A program made the position numbers and the translations under genes. This document shows, piece after piece, positions 1-5,502 of a stretch of 5,502 nucleotides of DNA. The stretch lies in the NCBI GenBank assembly GCA_905234205.1, contig CAJOGG010000150.1, positions 1-5,502 on the forward strand, written 5' to 3'. Every line of letters starts with the position of its first letter. Position 1 is the first letter of the stretch. This DNA is from an uncultured Synergistales bacterium (GTDB taxonomy: Bacteria > Synergistota > Synergistia > Synergistales > Aminobacteriaceae). Below the pieces are notes generated by a model. It made no database searches. It had not been told where the DNA came from and worked only from the letters and a program-made list of their open reading frames with translations.

Positions 1-1261
1 CGCGGCTCCGTTCTTGGGGCTTGGCCTGTTCATGATAGCGCGGTGGTCATTGCCAAATTTCAGACGGATATTCAAGAAATATGACAACGTTAACAACAGC
101 CTTCAGGAAAACGTAAGAGCTATGAGAGTCGTAAAAGCCTTTGTGCGTGAGGAATATTCCCGAGAAAAATTTGATGCCGGCGTTGAGGATTTGTGCAAAG
201 AGTTTACCTTGGCCGAGAAAATTTTATCCCTCAATAATCCGTTAATGCAGTTCTGTTCATATGTCGTGATGATATTCGTGTTGTATTACGGAACTTACAG
301 GGTAATCGTTTCGCGCGGGCTTGACCTCAATATCGGGCAGATTAGTTCACTCTTAACATACGGCGTTCAGATTCTAGGGAGCTTGATGAGATTGTCTATG
401 GTGTTCATGATGATTACACTTGCAAGAGAAAGCGCGGTTAGGATTGTTGAAGTACTTGAAGAGAAACCAGCCCTAACGAGTCCGGAAAATGGCCTCAAAG
501 AAATTCACAATGGCTCAATCGAATTTGAGAACGTCAGCTTCAGGTACGGCACTTACACAAAATCCCCATATGCTTTGAGTAACATAAATCTTATAATCGA
601 GTCTGGCTCAACAGTCGGGATAATCGGCGGCACTGGTTCATCAAAATCAACGTTGATAAGTTTAATTCCGCGGCTTTATGACTCAACTGAAGGAGCTGTA
701 AAAGTTGGAGGGCATGACGTCAAGGAATACGATCTAGAGGCTTTGAGAAACAATGTAGCGATTGTATTGCAGAAGAACGAATTATTCTCCGGGACCGTGC
801 GTGAAAATCTGTTATGGGGAAATAAAAACGCGACTGTCAACGAAATTATGGAGGCTTGCAAAATCTCCCGCGCTGATGAATTTATTGAGAGGATGCCGGA
901 TAAGTACGAGACAATGCTAGAACAAAACGCCACGAATTTATCAGGAGGTCAGAAGCAACGGTTATGTATAGCAAGAGCTTTACTGAAGCGCCCTAAAATT
1001 TTGATCCTTGATGACGCATTGAGCGCGGTTGATACTCACACGGACGCAATGATACGAGCCTCACTAAAGCAATATATGCCACAGACCACGAAAATCATCA
1101 TAGCCCAACGTGTTTCATCAGTACAGGACTCGGATACAATAATCCTTATGGAGGGTGGAAAAATTAGAGCCAAAGGAACTCATGAAGAGCTGTTAAAGTC
1201 GGACAAGATTTATAACGAGATTTATTTATCTCAAAATTTAGGAAGGAGCCGAGATTTATGA
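1..1261 (+). CDS. ABC exporter half-transporter (permease-ATPase fusion), degenerate-site subunit, 5'-truncated
   Basis: This is an inner-membrane type I ABC exporter subunit, likely for drugs, lipids or peptides; the substrate cannot be told. The reading frame is open from base 2, so the gene starts before the window. A TTG at 14 is internal, not a start. About the first 150 visible residues are the end of the membrane domain, with the coupling-helix-like stretch ENVRAMRVVKAF and two last helices. The ATPase domain follows: Walker A GGTGSSKST (626-652, Ser replacing the Gly before Lys), Q-loop Gln at 770, signature LSGGQ (938-952), Walker B ILILDD (Asp at 1013 replaces the catalytic Glu), and Gln at 1106 replacing the H-loop His. 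Known heterodimeric exporters (TM287/288, BmrC/BmrD) have one subunit with this E-to-D and H-to-Q pattern plus a normal signature. I infer the same here, with a canonical partner probably encoded upstream. The stop overlaps the next start (ATGA), implying co-translation. Confidence 0.93.
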   Translation, partial: AAPFLGLGLFMIARWSLPNFRRIFKKYDNVNNSLQENVRAMRVVKAFVREEYSREKFDAGVEDLCKEFTLAEKILSLNNPLMQFCSYVVMIFVLYYGTYRVIVSRGLDLNIGQISSLLTYGVQILGSLMRLSMVFMMITLARESAVRIVEVLEEKPALTSPENGLKEIHNGSIEFENVSFRYGTYTKSPYALSNINLIIESGSTVGIIGGTGSSKSTLISLIPRLYDSTEGAVKVGGHDVKEYDLEALRNNVAIVLQKNELFSGTVRENLLWGNKNATVNEIMEACKISRADEFIERMPDKYETMLEQNATNLSGGQKQRLCIARALLKRPKILILDDALSAVDTHTDAMIRASLKQYMPQTTKIIIAQRVSSVQDSDTIILMEGGKIRAKGTHEELLKSDKIYNEIYLSQNLGRSRDL

Positions 1262-1263
1262 TG
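1241..1263 (+). promoter_or_regulatory. Shine-Dalgarno and overlapping start (ATGA) for the coiled-coil gene
   Basis: GGAAGGAG at 1241-1248 lies 9 bases before ATG 1258-1260, which overlaps the exporter's TGA stop (1259-1261). A second ATG follows directly at 1261 in the same frame. This is a textbook translational-coupling arrangement. It argues that the downstream gene begins here and not at the TTG at 1443, which has only AGAGG, about 3 bases away. Frame from this start: M-M-N-K-K, then the homopolymer tract. Confidence 0.7.
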
Positions 1264-2471
1264 AATAAAAAATTTTTAGCAAGTTTGATAGTACAGCTAA
1301 TGCGAGTGTTTCGGATTATGTATCAGGATTTGGCGATACCGTTTCAGGCTGGTTCAGCAAGAAGGAGCAAAAACTTCCACAACCTAAAGATGAAATTCTC
1401 ACAGACCATTTAGCCAGTGAGTGGGACAAACTTACAGAGGACTTGAACAAAGCTTTGAAGCTTCGCGACAAACAAGAGATCTTGCCCAAAAACTCATGGA
1501 TACCTTTTAAGGAAGATCAATTCTCAAACGCAAAAAAGATTAACGCAATTCTTGACGAGGCACTAAAAATTTTAATCAATGGCCAAGCGGGAGAAATGCG
1601 CCACGAGTCAATTTTGATTCAGGAGACTATAGCTAAACAACGTCTTGAACTTGATGAATTACGCAACAAAAAAATCACTGCCCCAGAAGAGTCTTATGCG
1701 CTATGGAGACTCACAAAAGATAAAGCCGACAAGAGAATCGCTGAACTTGAGAAAACCATTAGTGAAGAAGAAGAGCGGCTCACAGTCATAAACATGAATC
1801 TGACTCACGAGCTTAATCAAATTGGCCTTGAGCTTGATACGCAACAGACTGAAATATTATTGAACTCCGTTACAGGTGAAGACTTGTTGCAGAACACTAT
1901 GGTATTCTCAAACGTGAAATTAATCGTCGCTAAACTCGAGAACTTGTCGCAAAATGATACGAATAGCTTTGAGATTAACCGACGTTATACTGGAATGTAT
2001 CTGGTGCTGAATGATTTATTGATCCACACGCAAGAACAGCTCGTCCTCAAAATTGATCGTGAGTATAAACCAAAACTTGACGCAATACTCGCAGAGGCCA
2101 AGCAGCTTAGACAGGACGCCTTGACCAAGAGCAAAGATGGCACTTACACGAAAGCACAGCGCGACGCGTTCACGGCCAACGTAAAATCAAACGAGCTTAC
2201 TATACAAGTAGCAGAACTCTACGAAAAATTATTGCGTTCACAACGTACTTCAACGCTCAAAGGAATTGAGAACATGAAACGAAATCGCGACGTGGCAGAG
2301 AACACTTACAAGACTGTAAGAAGTTCAGGGGAGTTGCGCGGGCTCATTCATACCGGCTTGAATTTATTTGACGCAATTGACGGACTAACGATGCCGGAGC
2401 TTAAAATTTTTGAGAGTGGGGCAATGCGCACAGAGTTCGAAGAGATTAACAGACGCTTGAAGAAAAATTAA
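1258..2471 (+). CDS. Unrecognised coiled-coil-rich cytoplasmic protein with an apparent frameshift near its start
   Basis: I do not recognise this family. The uninterrupted frame from TTG 1443 gives 342 residues with no signal peptide and no membrane helix. It is highly charged (Lys/Glu-rich), with a long helical, heptad-like stretch at about residues 60-135 and further helices at about 150-290. It ends in a short conserved-looking tail with DAIDGLTMPEL and EFEEINRRL. The same frame stays open back to 1269 and reads as plausible protein (FSKFDSTANASVSDYV, then GWFSKKEQKLPQPKDEI). It contains no ATG, GTG or TTG before 1443, and is closed by TAA at 1266. The good start at 1258/1261 lies in another frame that stops at 1411-1413 after 51 codons. 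Adding one base in the A6T5 tract (1267-1277) would join them into about 404 residues. It is coupled to the ABC exporter gene by an ATGA overlap, so a joint role is inferred but not shown. Most tools would call it from 1443. It could be a recent pseudogene, a slippage-expressed gene or a sequencing error. Confidence 0.75.
1267..1277 (+). other. A6T5 homopolymer tract at the inferred frameshift site
   Basis: AAAAAATTTTT sits directly after the third codon of the coiled-coil gene. With seven A's, ATG AAT AAA AAA ATT TTT AGC would enter the long downstream frame in place of the 51-codon dead end. It is not a clean X-XXY-YYZ ribosomal slippery heptamer in the starting frame (codons AAA TTT TTA), so polymerase slippage or a DNA-level indel fits better than programmed -1 frameshifting. 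Confidence 0.5.
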
Positions 2472-2498
2472 ACGTCTTACAACTCTGAAGTAACGTTT
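2470..2498. terminator. Possible bidirectional terminator between convergent genes
   Basis: AAACGT (2470-2475) pairs with ACGTTT (2493-2498), and TAC (2478-2480) with GTA (2490-2492), leaving a CT bulge and a 9-base loop. On the minus strand the hairpin is followed by TTTAATTTTTC. On the plus strand a T5 run follows about 12 bases later. It spans the stop codons of both convergent genes. The stem is short and AT-rich, so strength is doubtful. The minus-strand direction (ending nikR) is the better of the two. Confidence 0.35.
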
Positions 2499-2890
2499 AC
2501 ATTCAAACTTTTTACACCACGAATATTCTTCAGGGCCTCAATGAAGCATTTAATGTTGTCGGCGAGCCCCTTTGTTATTATGCATTCAAGGCAAGTAGAG
2601 TGATTCAAGTGTACGTGTGTTGAACAGATTATTATTTCCCCGCTATCATGTTGAGCAGCCGTCAATTTACGAGTAACTTCCGGCAAATGATGATCATATA
2701 CAAGCGTTATGGTTGCACAGACTTTTTTGTTGTTGCTCTTCCAGCGTTCCCCGGATATATATCCCCGCATTAAGTTTCTCACGGCCTCGGATCTGTTGGC
2801 TCTGTTCTCTGAGTAATAGCTCTCCTCAAACTCATTCAATAAATCTTCCGGCACAGTTATGCTGAATCTTACAAGCTCGTCATTAGGCAT
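2477..2890 (-). CDS. nikR: NikR, nickel-responsive transcriptional regulator
   Basis: This is a 137-residue DNA-binding repressor, the usual NikR length. In the family it is a tetramer that binds operators when loaded with Ni(II) and represses nickel uptake genes. Residues about 6-46 form the ribbon-helix-helix domain, with strand VRFSITVP and helix RSEAVRNLMRGY. Residues about 55-135 are the ACT-like metal domain. His81, His92, His94 and Cys100 keep the exact spacing of the E. coli Ni ligands His76, His87, His89 and Cys95 (AAQHDSG, then STHVHLNHSTC), so high-affinity square-planar nickel binding is expected. The ATG at 2890 is chosen because the RHH strand begins right after it. The frame continues upstream, but that part only overlaps the membrane-protein gene in another frame. 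The start overlaps that gene's end by 8 bases, suggesting coupling. No nickel transporter genes are visible nearby. Confidence 0.95.
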   Translation of the reverse strand: MPNDELVRFSITVPEDLLNEFEESYYSENRANRSEAVRNLMRGYISGERWKSNNKKVCATITLVYDHHLPEVTRKLTAAQHDSGEIIICSTHVHLNHSTCLECIITKGLADNIKCFIEALKNIRGVKSLNVNVTSEL

Positions 2891-3266
2891 TTGATCTCTT
2901 GTTCTCCGTGAACTGTACGTCAATAAATTCTGCGCTGCTTTGTCTGGTTGTGTTGCTGCTGCTCTTGCCGGTGAAGTAACTGTAGAAATATTTGCCTCCC
3001 ATTCCAAATAACGTAACGAGTAATCCCCAGCCGATAACCCTGAACAAGTACGAGGGCAGAACGAATAACACGAAATATACAATGCTCAAGATTAATCCGG
3101 CCAAGCATAAAAACATGGGCGCAAAAACTAGCAGCAATATTCCACGGTCTTTAGCGTCAGAAGTTTTCCACATGTTCAGGAAATAATCCACGCCACCCAT
3201 ATACAACGAAGGCTTAACAAAGCGCATTATGTAGTCACGGATTCTTGTAAAGTTGAACGAGAACAA
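2883..3266 (-). CDS. Small two-helix membrane protein of unknown function, upstream of nikR
   Basis: This is a 127-residue protein I do not recognise. The N-terminal ~40 residues are polar and mildly basic (NFTRIRDYIMRF). Two or three adjoining hydrophobic segments follow at about residues 42-68 and 72-92 (ILLLVFAPMFLCLAGLIL; IGWGLLVTLFGMGG). The C-terminal tail of about 30 residues is Ser/Thr/Asn-rich and probably disordered. No signal peptidase site or metal-ligand cluster is evident, so a direct nickel-transport role is not supported. TTG at 3266 is preferred because CAGAGGAG lies 9 bases upstream. The internal ATG at 3227 has no ribosome-binding site. The gene overlaps nikR by 8 bases, so the two are almost certainly co-transcribed and translationally coupled. 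Confidence 0.75.
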   Translation of the reverse strand: MFSFNFTRIRDYIMRFVKPSLYMGGVDYFLNMWKTSDAKDRGILLLVFAPMFLCLAGLILSIVYFVLFVLPSYLFRVIGWGLLVTLFGMGGKYFYSYFTGKSSSNTTRQSSAEFIDVQFTENKRSNA

Positions 3267-3275
3267 TATATTTCA

Positions 3276-3283
3276 CTCCTCTG
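3276..3283 (-). promoter_or_regulatory. Ribosome-binding site deciding a TTG start
   Basis: On the minus strand, CAGAGGAG is followed by 9 bases and then TTG (3266-3264). This is the only good Shine-Dalgarno site near the 5' end of the membrane-protein gene and supports TTG over the downstream ATG at 3227. Confidence 0.6.
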
Positions 3284-3285
3284 TT

Positions 3286-3320
3286 AAATTAAAGAGCCAG
3301 AGAACTAATTTCTCTGACTC
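3286..3320 (-). terminator. Intrinsic terminator of tRNA-Pro
   Basis: Read on the minus strand, GAGTCAGAGAA (3320-3310) pairs with TTCTCTGGCTC (3304-3294) over 11 base pairs, with a single G-U wobble and a 5-base loop. TTTAATTT follows. It lies about 25 bases past the tRNA 3' end, where a tRNA terminator is expected. It also sits just before the ribosome-binding site of the membrane-protein/nikR pair, so it would insulate that pair from tRNA transcription. Confidence 0.8.
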
Positions 3321-3345
3321 ATCGTATTCATTGTCATATATCTTC

Positions 3346-3423
3346 TGGTCGGGGTGAGAGGATTCGAACCTCCGGCCTCATGGACCCGAACCATGCGCGC
3401 TCGCCAGACTGCGCTACACCCCG
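3346..3423 (-). tRNA. tRNA-Pro, anticodon CGG
   Basis: A full 78-base cloverleaf reads on the minus strand. The acceptor stem is CGGGGTG with CACCCCG, followed by discriminator A and an encoded CCA. The D stem is GCGC/GCGC with GG in the loop. The anticodon stem is CATGG/CCATG around loop TTCGGGT, giving anticodon CGG (3388-3386), which reads the proline codon CCG. The variable loop is AGGCC, and the T arm is GGAGG-TTCGAAT-CCTCT with one G-U closing pair. It has its own promoter upstream and an intrinsic terminator downstream, so it looks like a single-gene transcription unit. Confidence 0.97.
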
Positions 3424-3441
3424 TAGGTCATAATGTGCTGC

Positions 3442-3470
3442 ATTCTATCACGCGGATTTATTTGCGTCAA
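3442..3470 (-). promoter_or_regulatory. Sigma-70 promoter of tRNA-Pro
   Basis: On the minus strand, TTGACG (3470-3465) and TAGAAT (3447-3442) are separated by exactly 17 bases. Each differs from consensus by one base. The predicted transcription start is near 3435, giving a leader of about 12 bases before the tRNA. The -35 box overlaps the stop codon (3469-3467) of the transporter gene upstream. Confidence 0.75.
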
Positions 3471-4699
3471 ACAGTTAATTGCTCGCCTTCACTCGTAGCT
3501 ACAACTGCACATACTGCTGTATCACCGATAACGTTTAGGCATGTTCTAGCAGCGTCAAGTATTACGTCGATACCCGCCACCAAGGCTATACCCTCAATGG
3601 GAAGTCCTACGCTCGTCAACACCATTGTGAGCATGATTAAGCCCGCGCCAGGGACTCCTGCTGTACCGATTGAAGCTAATGTTGCTGTTGCTACTATGCC
3701 TATTTGCATATCGAGAGTAAGAGGAACGTTAAACGCTTGGGCAACAAACAAAGCACACACGCCCTGATATAACGCTGTCCCGTCCATATTAATTGTGGCA
3801 CCTAATGGCAACACGAACGAACTTACACCTTCGGATATGCCGAAATTTTCGCGAACGTTTGATAAAGTTATGGGCAATGTTCCGGAGCTTGAACGAGTAA
3901 CGAACGCCGTAATAGCTGCCTCCTGAATGCCCTTAAAGAACCATAAAGGCGAACGGTGGCATGATACTACGACCATGAACGAGTACACTGCAACTGCGTG
4001 AATTATGCAACCGATATATACAGCGGCAATAACTTTTGCGAATGGAGCTAGAATCGCTAGACCGAACTTTGCGGCCGTTCCTGCTATCAATGCGAACACA
4101 CCGTAAGGAGCTGTCAGCATGACTATGTGAGTCAACGAATACATGACAGAGGCTATATTCTCGAATGCGTCAGAGATTCTCTTGCCCCTTTCTCCAGCTA
4201 TTATGCAGGCAACTCCGAAGAAGATCGCGAATATGATTATCTGAAGCATGTTTGCATTTACCATTGAAGCTATAGGATTGCTCGGGAATATATCAAGAAT
4301 TACATCAACAATGGGTTTTGCCTCCCTGGCTGTTGCTTGTAAATCTCCGGGGATATTCATTCCTGCGCCGGCCTGGAACAAGTTGCCACATACAAGACCG
4401 ATCACAATCGCTACTGCAGTTGTTAAGAGATAAAGCACAAGAGTCTTAATCCCTATTCGGCCAAGTTTTCTAGCGTCTCCAACTGAAGCTGCTCCAGCTA
4501 CAAGCGACGTGAACACTAACGGAACAATTAACATCATCAACAGCCTCAAGAAAATTTTTCCTACGAGGTCAATAAATGGCATTACGTAATCAGCAAGCAG
4601 GGGTGTAGAAGAAACGAATGGCCCGACAGCAAAACCGAATATTATTCCAAGCACAAAGCCTACAGAGATTTTGAGGAGTAACGAGGAATGTTTTCTCAT
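3467..4699 (-). CDS. Sodium/proton-coupled dicarboxylate or acidic amino acid symporter (DAACS, GltP/GltPh type)
   Basis: This is a 410-residue inner-membrane secondary carrier, full length for the family, which imports glutamate, aspartate or C4-dicarboxylates with Na+ or H+. The family signatures are in order. Hairpin HP1 has TRSSSGTLP (residues 268-276), with the same Arg as archaeal GltPh. TM7 has NMDGT (304-308), part of a Na+ site. Hairpin HP2 has TAGVPGAG (346-353). TM8 has Asp382, Arg385, Asn389 and Asp393, spaced like GltPh Asp394, Arg397, Asn401 and Asp405. Arg385 fits an acidic side chain and Asp382 fits an alpha-amino group, so an acidic amino acid (aspartate/glutamate) is the likeliest substrate. 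This is inferred from the family. The ATG at 4699 follows AGGAGAG. A paralogue lies immediately upstream, 50 bases away. There is no terminator before the tRNA, so its mRNA may run into tRNA-Pro and end at that gene's terminator. Confidence 0.93.
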   Translation of the reverse strand: MRKHSSLLLKISVGFVLGIIFGFAVGPFVSSTPLLADYVMPFIDLVGKIFLRLLMMLIVPLVFTSLVAGAASVGDARKLGRIGIKTLVLYLLTTAVAIVIGLVCGNLFQAGAGMNIPGDLQATAREAKPIVDVILDIFPSNPIASMVNANMLQIIIFAIFFGVACIIAGERGKRISDAFENIASVMYSLTHIVMLTAPYGVFALIAGTAAKFGLAILAPFAKVIAAVYIGCIIHAVAVYSFMVVVSCHRSPLWFFKGIQEAAITAFVTRSSSGTLPITLSNVRENFGISEGVSSFVLPLGATINMDGTALYQGVCALFVAQAFNVPLTLDMQIGIVATATLASIGTAGVPGAGLIMLTMVLTSVGLPIEGIALVAGIDVILDAARTCLNVIGDTAVCAVVATSEGEQLTV

Positions 4700-4740
4700 G
4701 AGTAAATCACTCTCCTGAAAATTTAGAATATTTGCAGTGA

Positions 4741-4746
4741 ATTATA
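4741..4746 (-). promoter_or_regulatory. Possible -10 box between the two transporter genes
   Basis: A perfect TATAAT lies on the minus strand in the 50-base gap, about 42 bases before the downstream start. No convincing -35 is found at 16-18 bases (GCGAAA or CGAAAC) and there is no extended -10 TG. The two genes may equally be one operon, because no terminator is seen between them. Confidence 0.25.
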
Positions 4747-4749
4747 TAC

Positions 4750-5502
4750 CTATGCTGTTAAAGTTTCGCCCTCACTCGTAGCTATAACCGCACATACTGC
4801 CGCATCACCGATAACGTTTATACAAGTTCTTGCAGAGTTGAGAATTACATCGATCCCAGCCACCAAAGCTATTCCTTCAAGAGGAAGGCCTATCCCCGTC
4901 AACACCATCGTGAGCATAACCAAGCCGGCCCCGGGTATTCCAGCAGTACCGACCGACGCGAGCGTAACAAGCACAAACATCTTCAACTGCATAGCAAATG
5001 TAACAGGGATATTAAAAGCTCTGGCTATGAACAACGCACAAACAGTTTGATATATGGCTGTCCCGTCCATGTTTATCGTAGCTCCTAATGGCAACACGAA
5101 CGCGCTAATTTCCATAGAGACGCCTAAGTTTTTACGAACCTCGGCCAAATTCACTGGAAGAGTCGCAGCACTCGAACGCGTAACGAAACCTGTGATAGCA
5201 GTCTCCTGAATCCCCCTGAAAAACCAAAATGGCGAACGTCTGCACACTAGCATTACCATTCCGGAATAAACTATAAACGCTTGGGCCGCACAACCGATAT
5301 ACACAGCAGCTATAACTTTTGCGAATGGAGTCAATATAACAAGGCCGTATCTCGCAGCAGTCGTTGATATAAGAGCGAAAACTCCATAAGGCGCAAATGA
5401 CATTATCATGTGGGTTAATGAATACATAACAGAAGCAAAATCTTCAAAGAAGTCCGAAACTTTTTGCCCGATCTTTCCAGCTAATGCACAGGCTATTCCT
5501 AG
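4750..5502 (-). CDS. Second DAACS-family symporter, tandem paralogue, N-terminal part outside the window
   Basis: The frame is open to the right edge. The 25 codons before the ATG at 5427 translate to LGIACALAGKIGQKVSDFF and onward, and align with residues about 161-185 of the neighbouring paralogue. So 5427 is internal and roughly 160 N-terminal residues are missing. The visible C-terminal 225 residues align without gaps to the neighbour, about 160 identical by hand count (71%). HP1 reads TRSSAATLP, TM7 NMDGT and HP2 TAGIPGAG. TM8 keeps Arg, Asn and Asp (LNSARTCINVIGD), but the amine-contacting Asp is replaced by Asn (codon 4839-4837). In the family that position is Asp in amino acid carriers, and E. 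coli DctA, as I recall it, has Ser there. A different substrate such as a C4-dicarboxylate is therefore possible, as inference. A local tandem duplication is the simplest origin. Confidence 0.92.
   Translation of the reverse strand, partial: LGIACALAGKIGQKVSDFFEDFASVMYSLTHMIMSFAPYGVFALISTTAARYGLVILTPFAKVIAAVYIGCAAQAFIVYSGMVMLVCRRSPFWFFRGIQETAITGFVTRSSAATLPVNLAEVRKNLGVSMEISAFVLPLGATINMDGTAIYQTVCALFIARAFNIPVTFAMQLKMFVLVTLASVGTAGIPGAGLVMLTMVLTGIGLPLEGIALVAGIDVILNSARTCINVIGDAAVCAVIATSEGETLTA

Noticed and set aside
676..933. Minus-strand open frame inside the ABC ATPase domain
   Set aside because: It is antisense to strongly conserved ATPase motifs, has no Shine-Dalgarno site and no recognisable protein features.
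1264..1280. Programmed -1 ribosomal frameshift site
   Set aside because: The codons AAA TTT TTA do not form a proper X-XXY-YYZ heptamer and I see no stable downstream pseudoknot or hairpin. An indel or polymerase slippage explains it better.
2891..3082. N-terminal extension of the NikR frame
   Set aside because: It adds 64 residues absent from the NikR family, which look like out-of-frame translation of the overlapping membrane-protein gene. The ATG at 2890 gives the normal family length.
3346..3423. tRNA-Pro as an integration site for a mobile element
   Set aside because: No integrase gene and no direct repeat of the tRNA 3' end is visible in the window, and the flanks are ordinary housekeeping-type genes.
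3354..3767. Open plus-strand frame across the tRNA and the 3' end of the symporter gene
   Set aside because: Its N-terminus is the complement of the tRNA (the familiar RGFEPP-type artefact) and the rest is antisense to a clearly conserved transporter. It has no ribosome-binding site.
4248..5050. Short plus-strand open frames antisense to both symporters
   Set aside because: The same antisense pattern occurs in both paralogues because the sense proteins are conserved. They lack starts with ribosome-binding sites.
1..5502. CRISPR array, insertion sequence or toxin-antitoxin module
   Set aside because: I found no regularly spaced repeats, terminal inverted repeats or transposase. The only ribbon-helix-helix protein is a full NikR with nickel ligands, not an antitoxin.

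Overview
The window looks like ordinary bacterial chromosome from an anaerobe or facultative anaerobe of moderate GC content (mid-40s percent by eye). It has dense genes, short or overlapping junctions, Shine-Dalgarno sites, a CCA-encoding tRNA-Pro and sodium-coupled organic-acid/amino-acid carriers. The exact phylum cannot be read from it. I see no phage, IS, CRISPR or integron signal and no recognisable defence system.

Left part, plus strand (1-2471). The 3' two thirds of a half-size ABC exporter gene enters from the left edge. It has the degenerate-site residues (Walker B Asp-Asp, Gln in place of the H-loop His) typical of one subunit of a heterodimeric exporter. Its stop codon overlaps the start (ATGA) of a gene for a long, soluble, coiled-coil-rich protein that I do not recognise. 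That second gene appears to carry a one-base frameshift in an A6T5 tract a few codons after its start. The long open frame therefore has a good ribosome-binding site and start codon in one frame and the body of the protein in another. This is the most noteworthy anomaly in the window.

Middle, minus strand (2477-3423). Convergent with the above are a small two-helix membrane protein gene (TTG start) and nikR, the nickel-responsive ribbon-helix-helix repressor, overlapping by 8 bases. A weak hairpin spans both convergent stop codons and may act as a shared terminator. Before this pair in the direction of transcription sits tRNA-Pro(CGG), with a clear intrinsic terminator behind it and a near-consensus sigma-70 promoter in front of it. 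The promoter overlaps the stop codon of the preceding transporter gene.

Right part, minus strand (3467-5502). There are two tandem paralogous carriers of the dicarboxylate/amino acid:cation symporter (DAACS, glutamate transporter) family. One is complete; the other runs off the right edge. They are about 71% identical over the shared 225 C-terminal residues (hand count). They differ at one substrate-contacting position in TM8, where Asp in the complete copy is Asn in the partial copy. This suggests the pair has split substrate preferences.

No exotic new system is evident. The frameshifted coiled-coil gene, the transporter pair and the nikR/membrane-protein pair are the places worth a second look.
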